Assembly (NCBI GenBank): GCA_945903275.1
Contig: CAMDNW010000007.1
Location: 1-64,000 of the forward strand
Direction of reading: 5' to 3'
Length of the DNA: 64,000 nucleotides
From: Thermoflexus hugenholtzii JAD2
GTDB lineage: Bacteria > Chloroflexota > Dehalococcoidia > UBA2979
Made by a program: the position numbers and the translations under genes. Below are positions 1 through 9,428 of the stretch, piece after piece. Each line of letters opens with the position of its first letter. The stretch's first letter is position 1. The notes beneath the pieces were generated by a model. It made no database searches. It worked only from the letters and a program-made list of their open reading frames with translations, and was not told where the DNA came from.

Positions 1-487
1 CCTCGTTGTTGGCGTACATGACGGAGACGAGGACGGTGTCCGGACGGATGGCGGCGGCGACCTCGGCGGGGTCGACGCGGCCGTGGGCGTCGACGGGGAG
101 GAGTTCGATGTCGAAGCCGAGGCGGGCGAGCCACTGGGCGGATTCGAGGACGGCATGGTGCTCGACGGCGGAGGTGAGGATGTGCGCGCCGAGGCCGGCC
201 TCGCGCTGGGCGAGGGCGACGCCCTTGATGGCGGCGTTGATGCTTTCGGTGCCGCCGGAGCAGAAGACGATCTCCTCGGGCATGGCGTTGAGCACGGCGG
301 CGACGGCCTCACGGGCAGCCTCGAGGGCTTCGGCGGCGGCGCGGGCGGTGGCGTAGTGGCCGGAGGGGTTGCCGGGGGCAGAGGCGGTGTGGAGGTGGGC
401 GCGGGTAGCCTCGAGTGCCTCGGGGCGAAGCGGGGTGGAGGCGGCGGAGTCGAGGTAGATGGGGGATGGGAGTTGGGGCATGGGCAT
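1..487 (-). CDS. Cysteine desulfurase (NifS/SufS class V aminotransferase), N-terminal part, runs off window edge
   Basis: Reverse-strand translation MPMPQLPSPIYLDSAASTPLRPEAL...CSGGTESINAAIKGVALAQ...SAVEHHAVLE...VSVMYANNE; typical NifS motifs. Not in the ORF track because it is open at the edge. Confidence 0.9.
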   Translation of the reverse strand, partial: MPMPQLPSPIYLDSAASTPLRPEALEATRAHLHTASAPGNPSGHYATARAAAEALEAAREAVAAVLNAMPEEIVFCSGGTESINAAIKGVALAQREAGLGAHILTSAVEHHAVLESAQWLARLGFDIELLPVDAHGRVDPAEVAAAIRPDTVLVSVMYANNE

Positions 488-646
488 CAGGATAGCGCGG
501 AAGATACGGGGTCGGGGTACCTCACCCCCACACCTCACCACTGTACTGGATGGGGCCGTCGCCGAGAAGGCCCTCTCCCGGATTCGGATGGCTAGGACAT
601 GCGGGAGTTCGTTGTGGCGCGGGGCACCTCGGAGGTGGATTCGACA

Positions 647-670
647 CGTTGCGCCGTGTACGGCGCAACG
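647..670. promoter_or_regulatory. Perfect 10-bp inverted repeat, 4-nt loop (cgttgcgccg tgta cggcgcaacg)
   Basis: Read directly; lies between the HTH gene and the cysteine desulfurase. Terminator or operator unresolved. Confidence 0.5.
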
Positions 671-697
671 GCTCACAACGAGCGGAGGGGAGCGGGG

Positions 698-913
698 TTA
701 GAGAAGGCGGCGGATGGGTTTGCGGCCGGGGCGGGGGTCGTAGTTAGACTTGAACATTTCGAGCTTGTCGCGCTCGATGAGGTATTTGCCGGCGAAGAGA
801 ACGGCGGGGACGCGGCGCTGCTTGATGAGGCGGCGCAGGCTCTGCGGGTGGATACCGAGTTCACGGGCAGCCTCGACGAGGTCGAGGTAATCGCGGAAGG
901 GGGATTCGGGCAC
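698..913 (-). CDS. Small helix-turn-helix (excisionase/MerR-like) DNA-binding protein
   Basis: 71 aa MPESPFRDYLDLVEAARELGIHPQSLRRLIKQRRVPAVLFAGKYLIERDKLEMF; excisionase-like HTH pattern. Confidence 0.7.
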   Translation of the reverse strand: MPESPFRDYLDLVEAARELGIHPQSLRRLIKQRRVPAVLFAGKYLIERDKLEMFKSNYDPRPGRKPIRRLL

Positions 914-1036
914 TGGGTTTGTCCTCGAAAGTCCTCAGCAATGGTTCAGGTGCGTCAGCAGGATACCGGGGAAATATAACAGTGTAAATCGCATAGACAA
1001 TTCGGTACGTGGGCGAGCCCCGGACGCCTAGGGGGG

Positions 1037-1843
1037 CTAGGCAGGCGGCTCGATGGCGATGCCGGTGGCGTTGTGGTCGGTGATGGTCATATCGACTTTG
1101 ACGCGGGCGTTCTGGGCGGTCTCGGCGTCGAGGAGGAGGCGGGCGGGGAGGCCGTCGGCGCGGAGCCAGAGGATGGTCGTGCCCTGGAGTTGGTCGATAG
1201 GCAGGCCAAGTGAGCCGGAGGTTTCGACGATCGACTTGAGTTGTTCGCCGGTGAGCGGGTAGCGGACAAGGGGCTGGCCGTCGATCTGTTCGGGCGTGCC
1301 GGTGACGCCTCGGAGCACCGTCTGCATGCGGGCGATCGAGGGGCCGCTGAGCAGAGCGGACGGGTCGATGCCGAGGCCGAGCGCGCGGGCGGTGCTGGAC
1401 GAGCCGAGGCGGTCTTCCATCCAGGGGTTGTTGCCGTCGCGGTTCCAGACGCGGCTGCCAACCTGCCTGCGCTCCACCTCGAGCAGGCCGAAGCCGAGGT
1501 TGATCTTGGTGAGCGAGTGCTGACGGTCGACAGCGGTCGCGCCCACGATCGAGACGGTGACGGGCGGCGGGGGCGCGGAGGTTTGTGCGCCGGGGGCGGC
1601 GTTGGGCGAGCCGAAGAGGTTGATCGCCTCAACATTGAGAGCGTAGCGGTACGAGGTGAGCGAGGCTCCCGGTGTAGGTGTAGGTGTAGGTGTAGGTGTA
1701 GGTGTAGGTGTAGGTGTGCCTGTGGCGGCGGTCGTGACGGCGGCGGAGGCTGGTAGTTGGGGAGCCTCCTGGCCGCAGCCGCCCGCGAGGGCGGCGAGCA
1801 CGAGCAGCACGATGCGTGCGAGGCGCGCGCTGGTTCGCGGCAC
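1037..1843 (-). CDS. Secreted lipoprotein with Thr-Pro linker (LppX/LprG-like possible)
   Basis: Lipobox-like LAALAGGCGQ, (TP)n linker, conserved C-terminal domain. Confidence 0.7.
   Translation of the reverse strand: MPRTSARLARIVLLVLAALAGGCGQEAPQLPASAAVTTAATGTPTPTPTPTPTPTPTPGASLTSYRYALNVEAINLFGSPNAAPGAQTSAPPPPVTVSIVGATAVDRQHSLTKINLGFGLLEVERRQVGSRVWNRDGNNPWMEDRLGSSSTARALGLGIDPSALLSGPSIARMQTVLRGVTGTPEQIDGQPLVRYPLTGEQLKSIVETSGSLGLPIDQLQGTTILWLRADGLPARLLLDAETAQNARVKVDMTITDHNATGIAIEPPA
1671..1718. repeat. 8 copies of the hexamer ggtgta (encodes the TP linker on minus strand)
   Basis: Direct tandem repeat in sequence, in frame with the lipoprotein. Confidence 0.9.
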
Positions 1844-2541
1844 TAGTCGAACTCAGACTTCGCGTCGCCTTCGCGCTCGATGTAGCGCATGGAGCCTCGG
1901 TAGTCGTCGTCGGTGAGTTTGCCGGTGGAGTGGAGGTAGGTGAGCAGATTCTCCATGGTGAGCATGGCGTGGAGGCGGACACCGATGGCCTCGAGGCGGC
2001 GGGCGGCGCCCTGCTCACGGTCGATGAGCACGACAGCGTCGCGCACGAAAAGGCCGGCGCGGCGGAGTTGCGTGGCGGTATCGACGAGTGAGCCGCCGCC
2101 GGTGGCAAGATCGTCGACGATGAGCGCGGTCTGGCCGGGGCGGTAGATACCCTCGATGTGCGGGCGCTCCTCCTCGTTACGCTCGCCGGGGCGCGCGTAG
2201 AGCAGGGGGACGCGCATCTGGAGCGAGAGGGCGGTGGAGATGTGCAGGCCGCCGATGGGAACGCCGGCGAGCAGTTCGAAACCGGCGACGGGCTTGTTGC
2301 GGCGGGCCATCGCCATCTTGAGTTCGTCCTCGATCAGCACGCCGATGCGGATGAGCGTGTTGGGGCGGGCGATGATCAGTTTGGGGTTCACGTAGACGGG
2401 GGAGTGGCGGACGGTGCGGCCGAGGCTGAAGTCACCGAACTGAACGCCGCCCAGTTGCCAGAGGGCATCCGCGAGCCAGAACCGCCCACTTGCCTCCGCG
2501 TCGACAGCCCCTGAGGGGTTCGAAGTCATCGCCGCTCCCAC
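1843..2541 (-). CDS. pyrE: Orotate phosphoribosyltransferase
   Basis: 232 aa; PRPP motif ALIVDDLATGGGS, FGDFSLGRTVRHSPVYVNPKLI. Confidence 0.85.
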   Translation of the reverse strand: MGAAMTSNPSGAVDAEASGRFWLADALWQLGGVQFGDFSLGRTVRHSPVYVNPKLIIARPNTLIRIGVLIEDELKMAMARRNKPVAGFELLAGVPIGGLHISTALSLQMRVPLLYARPGERNEEERPHIEGIYRPGQTALIVDDLATGGGSLVDTATQLRRAGLFVRDAVVLIDREQGAARRLEAIGVRLHAMLTMENLLTYLHSTGKLTDDDYRGSMRYIEREGDAKSEFD

Positions 2542-3187
2542 GCTTCCGCGTTCACTAGGTTCTGGGGCCGCTCACCGGCGAGCGCTGCCAGCAGATTATC
2601 CACAGCCAGCGCCGTCATCGCTGTCCGGGTTCGCTCGGTGGCGCTGCCGAGGTGCGGCGCAACCAGCAGGTTCGGCGCCCGTAGAAGCGGGTCGTCCGGC
2701 GGCAACGGCTCCGGCGTGGTGACGTCGAGGGCCGCCGCCGCAATCGTGCCACGTTCCAGCGCAGCCCGCAGCACTTGCTGGTCGACGACCCCGCCACGCG
2801 AAGTATTCACGAACACCGCGCCCGGCCGCATCTTCGCGAACCAGTCAGGATCGCACATGCGCTCCGTCTCCGGGGTCAGCGGGACGTGCACTGAGACGAA
2901 GTGCGACTCCGACAGTAGTGCATTGAGGCTTGCATATTCGCCCGGGAAGTCCGGATGCACCGCACGACTGTAATAGAGGACACGCATCCCAAAGCCGGCG
3001 GCACGGCGGGCGACCGCCGCGCCGATACGGCCCGCGCCGATGATGCCGATGGTAGAGCCAGAGACCTCGCGTCCGAGCAGCCATGTGGGATGCCATGGAC
3101 CCCACGCGCCATCGCGAACGGCGCGCTCGGCCTCGGGCAGGCGGCGGGGAGCGTGCGAGTCACGAAGACGCGAGGCCGCTCAGGCAT
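2526..3187 (-). pseudogene. D-isomer-specific 2-hydroxyacid dehydrogenase with internal deletion in the N-terminal catalytic domain and frame change
   Basis: MPERPRVFVTRTLP (one frame) is followed after about 10 codons by LPEAERAVRDGAWGPWHPTWLLGREVSGSTIGIIGAGRIGAAVARRAAGFGMRVLYYSR... (other frame), then intact C-terminus. Confidence 0.8.
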
Positions 3188-3288
3188 GGGGGTGGGCCGC
3201 GCCGATATTCATTCGCACACGAGGATTATAGGGGGCAGGCGGTAGCTGACCGTGTGGAAGCCTCTGCTACACTCGATTTCCACCGCCG

Positions 3289-3663
3289 TTGACGGACTTG
3301 ATCGCCCGGAAGGATACCGACTTGGCCACGAAAGACCCCCTAGAGCCGTTCACCCGCATCTCGGTCGACGAAGCCAAAGAGATGATCGAGAGCGGCGATG
3401 TGCAGGTGATCGACAGCCGCGAGGGCTGGGAGCACGCGGACGGACACGTCCCGGGATCGCTAAACATTCCGCACATGGCAACGCTGCCACGGCACAAGGA
3501 TCTGGCGACAGACAAGCCGATCCTGTTCATCTGCAAGTCAGGGCAGCGTTCCGCCGTCGCGGCTGAGTTTGCGGCGACGATGGGGCTGACCGACCTCTAC
3601 AACGTGGAGGGCGGGCATCTTGCGTGGGAAGCGGCGGGATACGAGATGGAGACGAGCGGCTGA
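3289..3663 (+). CDS. Rhodanese-like domain protein
   Basis: VIDSREGWEHADGHVPGSLNIPH...ILFICKSGQRSAVAA; active-site CKSGQRS. Confidence 0.9.
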   Translation: MTDLIARKDTDLATKDPLEPFTRISVDEAKEMIESGDVQVIDSREGWEHADGHVPGSLNIPHMATLPRHKDLATDKPILFICKSGQRSAVAAEFAATMGLTDLYNVEGGHLAWEAAGYEMETSG

Positions 3664-3747
3664 CGCTGGTTTACGTTCCGGATGCGGCGTCGAGCGCGCT
3701 ATAGAGCACCTCGCGCACCACGGCGAGCAGTTATCACCATCGAGGCA

Positions 3748-3796
3748 GATAGCGGGAACGCGAGTAGGAGTTTCCCCTACTCGCGTTCCCGCTATC
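3748..3796. terminator. Long perfect hairpin (21-bp stem, 7-nt loop) between convergent genes
   Basis: gatagcgggaacgcgagtagg agtttcc cctactcgcgttcccgctatc; no U-tract. Confidence 0.55.
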
Positions 3797-3834
3797 ACGT
3801 CCGTGCCGTCCCGGCGCGCGCCACGCCGGAGGCA

Positions 3835-4482
3835 TTAGTTCGCCATCCCAAACCCTCGCCAGCGTTGCGCCACCGCGCTTGCGGAGTCGCGTTCCTCATC
3901 TTCGACCGCGTCTTCCAGCAGCGGCAACAGCGCTTCGAGGCGCGCGTAGACATCGATGGTTCCCAGCACTGCTTGCAGCACCTCGGGGTCGGCATCGACC
4001 TCGACTGCCGCGGCGTCGGCGAGCGCAGTGTGCGTCTCCGGTATCTCGTACTCGCGCTCGAACTCGCCGTTGGCCGCCGCGCGCAGCCGTGCCATGTGCG
4101 CGAGGTGCGCACTCACCCGCTCGATGAGCGGAGCGGGGACTTCGCCACCAGTGTCATCGAGGTAGTCCGCATCGGCCCAGAGGTAGGCGCGGTCGTGATG
4201 CAGTTGGTTGATGCGGAAGCGGCGCTCGCCGGTGGCAGCGATTTGCACAACGCCATCGGGGCGCGTGGCGGCGGAGATGATGCGCGCGGTGGTGCCGATG
4301 TCGTAGGGGATCGCGCCGTCGCCAACCTCGTCGCCCTCGCGGATCAGCACGACGCCGAATGGCTCATCGTCCTCCAGGCATTCGGTGACGAGTTGGCGGT
4401 AGCGCGGCTCGAAGATCTGGAGCGGCAACGACATACCGGGGAAGAGAACGACTTCACCGAGCGGGAAGAGGCGGAGCTGCAC
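3835..4482 (-). CDS. LON peptidase N-terminal (substrate-binding) domain protein
   Basis: MQLRLFPLGEVVLFPGMSLPLQIFEPRYRQLVTECL. Confidence 0.88.
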   Translation of the reverse strand: MQLRLFPLGEVVLFPGMSLPLQIFEPRYRQLVTECLEDDEPFGVVLIREGDEVGDGAIPYDIGTTARIISAATRPDGVVQIAATGERRFRINQLHHDRAYLWADADYLDDTGGEVPAPLIERVSAHLAHMARLRAAANGEFEREYEIPETHTALADAAAVEVDADPEVLQAVLGTIDVYARLEALLPLLEDAVEDEERDSASAVAQRWRGFGMAN

Positions 4483-4874
4483 TACCAGCTCTGAAGCACG
4501 GCCGAGAAGGCGACCGCGAGTGCACCGACCAGCGCGGCAAGCGCGCCGCCCATCATGGTGCTCAGCGGGACGCCTCGGCGGTGGATTCCCGCGACGACGT
4601 TGCCGACCTGGCGGCCATCCCAGCCGAGATCAATCAACACGCGGGCGGCCTCGAAGCGGCGATCCTCGGGGACGTAGAGCGCGGTGGCGAAGACGGGGCC
4701 AAGCGGCAGAATGGAGGAGCCGGTGCCCATGCGCCGCGTGTCCTCGATGCGAACGCGCGCGCGGATGGTCGCAGCCTCGAGGCCCGCGAGCCAGCGGCGC
4801 GCGGCGGCTTCGTCTTCCGTCACGGCGAGCGGCACCATCCGCGAGGAGGGGCGGGAAGCGTGCTGCGTAGTCAT
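4482..4874 (-). CDS. Conserved hypothetical protein with C-terminal hydrophobic segment
   Basis: MTTQHASRPSSRMVPLAVTEDEAAARRWLAGLEAATIRARVRIEDTRR...; overlaps the next gene start. Confidence 0.6.
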   Translation of the reverse strand: MTTQHASRPSSRMVPLAVTEDEAAARRWLAGLEAATIRARVRIEDTRRMGTGSSILPLGPVFATALYVPEDRRFEAARVLIDLGWDGRQVGNVVAGIHRRGVPLSTMMGGALAALVGALAVAFSAVLQSW

Positions 4875-4957
4875 GGCGCGATGGTAGCACCGCGAGGTAT
4901 AGGGCAACGCACGCGGAAACCTACCGATATCTACTCGACATGCCGCAGCCGGGAAAG

Positions 4958-7528
4958 TTACGCCGGCTGGAGCGCCCGCACGCGGACGGTGGCCGAGGCT
5001 GGCCCGCTGCCTTCGAGCGGCAGGAGGGCCATGATCGCACCGCCATCGTAGTAGTGCGGGACGTAGACGGTGCCCTGCAGGACGCCGTTGTCAAGGCGAG
5101 CGGTGATGCGTACCTCGGTCGCGCCATCGGCGAGAACGACCGCGTCGCCCATACGGATGCCGAGCGCCTCGGCGTCGGCGGGGTGGAGCACCGCGGATTC
5201 TTCGCGGTGCATCTTGTCGGCTTCCTCAGAGTGGATGGAGGCACCCTCCCACGAGGTGAAGAGCGAGCGGCCGGTGACGAGGCGGAGGCCATCGCCGCCG
5301 GACTGTGCCATGGACGCCATCGCAACAACAGGCTGGGTGCGCGTCGCGCCAGCCGAAGCGGGGGCAAGGGCGCGGGTACGGCCGGAGCGAATGTCGCCGT
5401 AGGCGACGTAGCCGGGGACGCGGGCGGCGATGCCGACCATCACGCTGGCGGCATCGGCTACACCGAGACTGCCATCACTACTGGGGGCGAGCGCGGTCGC
5501 GAGCGCGCTGAGGATGACGAGGCCATCGCGCTCCTCGCGGGTGGCGGCGGAGGCGGGCTTCTGGCGGACGATGCGGCGGTCGGCGGTGGTAATGGTGCCG
5601 TCCTTGGCGAAGAACGGCGACTCCGCAAGCACCACGTCCGCGAGTTCGGCGGTGGTGGAGCGAAGCGAGTCGATCACGATGAGCGCATCGACGGCCTCGA
5701 AGGCCGCGCGTACGGCGGCTGCGCCGGGGGCGTTGAGCAGCGGGTTGTCGTCATGGACGAGCAGCGCCTTGATCGCGCCGCTGCGTGCGGCCTCGATGAT
5801 CCCGGCGAAGTCGTGGCCGTTGAGGCCGGGGGCGACGCCCATGTCGGCGATGCCGACGACGTTCGCGTCGGTCGGGAGGTAGTGGACGACGTTCGCGGCA
5901 GCATCGCCACGCAGCGCAATGGCGAGGTTGGCGACGGCCTTCGCGGCCTCGCCGGCCTCGGCAGCGCCGACGGCATTGGGGGCGAAGACGATGGCGACGG
6001 CGGACTCAGCGTTGTCCCGTGCGCGCGTGAGAGCGGCGGCGGCCTTCGTCTCGGCGTCGCCGCCGCCTTCGCCGGTGGCGAGCGCCTGCACGGCGACGCC
6101 CTCGTTACCAGGTTCCGGCTGAATCCACGCGGTGGCGAAGGGGACGAGTTCGGTCCAGCGTGTACTGACGAGCACGAGGCGGGCGCTGCGCTTGATGACG
6201 GCGTCCTTCACGCGGAGCGCCGCGACCTGGTGCGACTCTTCGAGGTCGCCCGCGACGACAATGATGGTGTCGGCGGTCTCGATGTCGGTGAGGCTCGCGG
6301 GCAATTGTGTCGTGCCTGCCGGCTGCTGGGCTATGCCGAGGCCGGCAGCGAGCGCGGACATGACCGCGCGGTGGGTCGCGCCGTGCGAGAAGTCGATGTG
6401 CGGGGTGCCGATCACCTCGCGGGCGATGCGGACGAGGGTGGCGGCTTCCTCGTTGGTCGCGAGGGGGGAGCCGAGGACAGCGATGGCCTCGGGGCCGTGG
6501 GCCTGCTTGATGGCGTTGAGTTTGGCAACAGCCTCATCCAGCGCCTCATCGAAGGAGACGGGGAGCAGGCGCTCGCCACGACGGGCGAGCGAGCGGCCGA
6601 GGCGTTCACGCTCGAAGACCGCGTCGTAGCCGAAGCGGCCACGCACGCAGATCTGGTCGCGGCTGAAAGCGTTGAGGCGGTCGGGGCGCACGATCATCGG
6701 GCGGCCATCGGTCTGCGTGCCGTAGGAGATGGTGCAACCAACCGCGCAGCCGTTGCAGACGGAGTTCGACCAGTCCTGCGGGACGCCGGCCCACTTGTTG
6801 GGCTTCTCCATCAGCGTGGCGGTGGGGCAGACATCGATGCAGGCGCCGCAGAAGTCGCAGTCGGAGTCGTGTACGGGGCCGCCGGTGCCGAAGGCGATGG
6901 CGGTCGAGGGGCCTTTGCCCGCGAGCGTGATCGCGCCGGTATGGCGGACATCGGCGCAGGCGCGGACGCAGCGGGTGCAGATGATGCACATCTGCGGATC
7001 GAACTCGAGGTAGGGATTGGCGCGGTCCGGCTCGGGGGGCGGGGTCTCGTAGTACGAACGGGTCTCGCCGACCCACGGCTCCTCGAACTCACCCATGTCG
7101 ATGAGTTCGGTGGAGGTCTGGAGTTCGCAGCGGTAGTTCTTGGAGCAGGTGAGGCAGCGGTGCGTCACCACGTCGTCGCGCAGGCAGATCTCGCCGGGCT
7201 GGCAGTGGACGCGGCGGTGGCAGGTAAGACAGCGATCCGGGTGGTTCGCCATGATCAATGACATCACGCCCTGGCGCGCTCGCTTCACCTCGGGGGTATC
7301 GGTCTGGACGACCATGCCCTCGGCGACGGTGGCGGTGCAGGAAAGTTGCAGCGTGGTGGGGCGGGCGCCGGCGATGTCGACGATGCAGGTGCGGCAACCG
7401 GCGTAGGGTTCGAGGCCGTCGATGTAGCAGAGGTTGGTGATGCGGACACCAGCCTCTTTGATCACCTCTACCAGACGGCGTCCGGCATCGGCCTCGATCT
7501 CCACATCGTTTACGGTGATCTTCACCAC
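4958..7528 (-). CDS. nuoG: NADH-quinone oxidoreductase subunit G-like / molybdopterin oxidoreductase with N-terminal 2Fe-2S and 4Fe-4S domains
   Basis: 856 aa; CYIDGLEPYAGCRTCIVD, CIICTRCVRACADVRHTGAI, CDFCGACIDVCPTATL, molybdopterin domain. Confidence 0.88.
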   Translation of the reverse strand: MVKITVNDVEIEADAGRRLVEVIKEAGVRITNLCYIDGLEPYAGCRTCIVDIAGARPTTLQLSCTATVAEGMVVQTDTPEVKRARQGVMSLIMANHPDRCLTCHRRVHCQPGEICLRDDVVTHRCLTCSKNYRCELQTSTELIDMGEFEEPWVGETRSYYETPPPEPDRANPYLEFDPQMCIICTRCVRACADVRHTGAITLAGKGPSTAIAFGTGGPVHDSDCDFCGACIDVCPTATLMEKPNKWAGVPQDWSNSVCNGCAVGCTISYGTQTDGRPMIVRPDRLNAFSRDQICVRGRFGYDAVFERERLGRSLARRGERLLPVSFDEALDEAVAKLNAIKQAHGPEAIAVLGSPLATNEEAATLVRIAREVIGTPHIDFSHGATHRAVMSALAAGLGIAQQPAGTTQLPASLTDIETADTIIVVAGDLEESHQVAALRVKDAVIKRSARLVLVSTRWTELVPFATAWIQPEPGNEGVAVQALATGEGGGDAETKAAAALTRARDNAESAVAIVFAPNAVGAAEAGEAAKAVANLAIALRGDAAANVVHYLPTDANVVGIADMGVAPGLNGHDFAGIIEAARSGAIKALLVHDDNPLLNAPGAAAVRAAFEAVDALIVIDSLRSTTAELADVVLAESPFFAKDGTITTADRRIVRQKPASAATREERDGLVILSALATALAPSSDGSLGVADAASVMVGIAARVPGYVAYGDIRSGRTRALAPASAGATRTQPVVAMASMAQSGGDGLRLVTGRSLFTSWEGASIHSEEADKMHREESAVLHPADAEALGIRMGDAVVLADGATEVRITARLDNGVLQGTVYVPHYYDGGAIMALLPLEGSGPASATVRVRALQPA

Positions 7529-7573
7529 GGCTGTTGCCCTCGCTGTTGCGGCGTGTTGGTTAAGGCGATCCCG

Positions 7574-8161
7574 CTAGTGCTGATGGTTGTGATCGTGACC
7601 GTGGTCGTGGGTGTGTTCGTTGCCGCGGCTCGGCAGGTGCTGAGGACCGAAGGGGCCATCGGCACCGGCGGCGGGGATGCGGCTCTTGGCGGTTGGCATC
7701 TCGGTGCGGAGGGGGTTGGCCTCCTGCATCTGGCCGTTGGGATAGCGGTTATCCGTCTGCTGCATGTAGGAGCGCGACTCACGGGTGAGCGACTCCTTGT
7801 TGCGATACATATTCTCGAAGACGTAGACGGCGTCGTCGTAACGGCCGCCGGCCTGAATGGCCTGATAGGGGCAGGCCTCGGTGCAGAGTCCGCAGTACAT
7901 ACAGATGCGGAAGTCGATCTCATAGCGGTCGACGTTGAGGGTGCCGTCCTCGCGGGGGGAGGTCTGGACGAGGATGCAGCCGTCGGGGCAGGCCTGAGCG
8001 CAGGTGGAGCAGCCGGTGCAGCGCTCCTCGAACCAGAGGAGGTTGGTGCGGGCGCGGACGGGCACCTGACGGGTCTCTTCGGGGTAGTTGACGGTGATCG
8101 GGGGTTTGAAGATGTGCTTGAAGGTCAGCAGCATGCCGCGGGCGATGCCCATGCCGTAGGC
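7574..8161 (-). CDS. nuoI: NADH-quinone oxidoreductase subunit I-like, two 4Fe-4S clusters, His-rich C-terminal tail
   Basis: CTGCSTCAQACPDGCI, CMYCGLCTEACPYQAI; ends NEHTHDHGHDHNHQH. Confidence 0.85.
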   Translation of the reverse strand, partial: AYGMGIARGMLLTFKHIFKPPITVNYPEETRQVPVRARTNLLWFEERCTGCSTCAQACPDGCILVQTSPREDGTLNVDRYEIDFRICMYCGLCTEACPYQAIQAGGRYDDAVYVFENMYRNKESLTRESRSYMQQTDNRYPNGQMQEANPLRTEMPTAKSRIPAAGADGPFGPQHLPSRGNEHTHDHGHDHNHQH

Positions 8162-8320
8162 CACGTCTGCCTCTTCTCCCGCAGCCGGGGAAGTACTCCA
8201 CCGGCGCATGCCGCCGCATAGTAGCAATCGAGGCGGGGTGAGGCTACCGCGTAGGTGACCGGAGAGAGGTGCAGAGGTGCAAACGTCCCCTCGCCTTGCC
8301 TAAAAGGAGAGACGAGAGGT

Positions 8321-8638
8321 CTATCTGGGCATCAGAGCGTAATGTGCCGCGATCTGAACGGCGACGGCTGCCGGGAGCACATCCGGCGCGGAGTATCCGG
8401 CGGTGTAGAGATACTGCTGGAACCGCAACTGGAACTCGACGCGAGGCATGTCACGGTTGCGGCGGCATCGCCGCAGGACGAACTGTTCACCGCTGGCGCT
8501 CACCGCGAGCAGGTTATCGTTGCGCGTGCTCGCCTCGAAGGATCGCTCGACACGCGCGCCATCGAGGCCGAAGCGATCGAGGACTGCGCACAACGCATCG
8601 GCAGGGATATCGGTGGTCATCGATGCATCCACGGGCAT
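8321..8638 (-). pseudogene. N-terminal remnant of an aminoglycoside phosphotransferase-like protein
   Basis: ASTRNDNLLAVSASGEQFVLRRCRRNRDMPRVEFQLRFQQYLYTAGYSAPDVLPA then stops; no catalytic HxDxxxxN part. Confidence 0.6.
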
Positions 8639-8665
8639 GATGACTGACGAATGTGATAGGTGCTG

Positions 8666-9274
8666 CTATCCCGCGACCCCAAGCAACTGGCGGGCCTCAT
8701 CGAGGAGGTCGGGGGTGTCGAGGTCGATGCGGACGACGGGCTCATCGTCCATGGGGACAAGGCGGGGCGGGTGAGCGTCGACGACGGCGCGGAGGCCGAA
8801 GGTATCTTCGCGGACGGCGAGCAGTTCGGGGAGCAGGCGGCCAGTGAGGACGACGGGGTGGCCGGACTTGCCTCGATAGGTGGGCTGGACGATGTCGGCG
8901 CCGGTGGTGCGGAGTTCGGCGACGAGGGCGTCGATGATGTCGGCGCGGGTGGGCTGGTCGACGTTCTGGATGACGATGACCTCGGGTGCTGCGCGGCCGG
9001 GGGCGGCAAGGGCGCGGGCACCGGCCACGAGGGAGGTGGCGCGGCCCTGTGACCAGCGCTGGTTGAAGATGACGTAGCGGGCGCCGTCGCCGAGGGAGCG
9101 GCGGACGGCGTCGGAGTGCGCGCCGGTGACAATGACGATGTCGTCGACGCAGGAGTCCATGAGTTGGGTGAGTTCCCAGCCGAGGAGGTTGGTGCCGCCC
9201 CAGGGGAGAAGAGGCTTGGAGCGGCCCATGCGGGTGGAGGCGCCTGCGGCGAGTATGAGGGCAGCGATGGTCAT
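8666..9274 (-). CDS. MobA/MocA-like nucleotidyltransferase
   Basis: MTIAALILAAGASTRMGRSKPLLPWGGTNLL...QNVDQPTRADIIDAL. Confidence 0.88.
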   Translation of the reverse strand: MTIAALILAAGASTRMGRSKPLLPWGGTNLLGWELTQLMDSCVDDIVIVTGAHSDAVRRSLGDGARYVIFNQRWSQGRATSLVAGARALAAPGRAAPEVIVIQNVDQPTRADIIDALVAELRTTGADIVQPTYRGKSGHPVVLTGRLLPELLAVREDTFGLRAVVDAHPPRLVPMDDEPVVRIDLDTPDLLDEARQLLGVAG

Positions 9275-9403
9275 GGGTGGCGCTCCTAGGGGGATCGCGG
9301 GCGGGGGTGTTGAGGCTGTATGTGGCGGTCGAAGTAGGGCGAGGTGGCGGTGCCAGCCCATCCCCCCTGCCCCTCTTCCCTCCTAGGGAAGGGGTGAGTC
9401 ATT

Positions 9404-9428
9404 CCAAAGGGGGTTGCACCCCCTTTGG
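9404..9428. repeat. REP-like perfect hairpin ccaaaggggg ttgca cccccttttgg-type in a non-coding G/C-run rich spacer
   Basis: ccaaagggggttgcaccccctttgg read directly; a second hairpin (cttccct cct agggaag) just upstream. Confidence 0.5.

Noticed and set aside
1671-1718. Possible CRISPR-like repeat
   Set aside because: Contiguous 6-bp in-frame repeat without spacers; it encodes a TP linker.
4940-7261. 773-aa plus-strand ORF
   Set aside because: Antisense shadow of the nuoG-like gene; G/D/A/V-rich composition typical of complementary frames in high-GC DNA. The same reasoning applies to 18458-19669, 31895-33421, 44814-46088 and 54365-55711.
7346-8221. 291-aa plus-strand ORF
   Set aside because: Antisense to nuoI and the nuoG 5' end; no recognisable motif.
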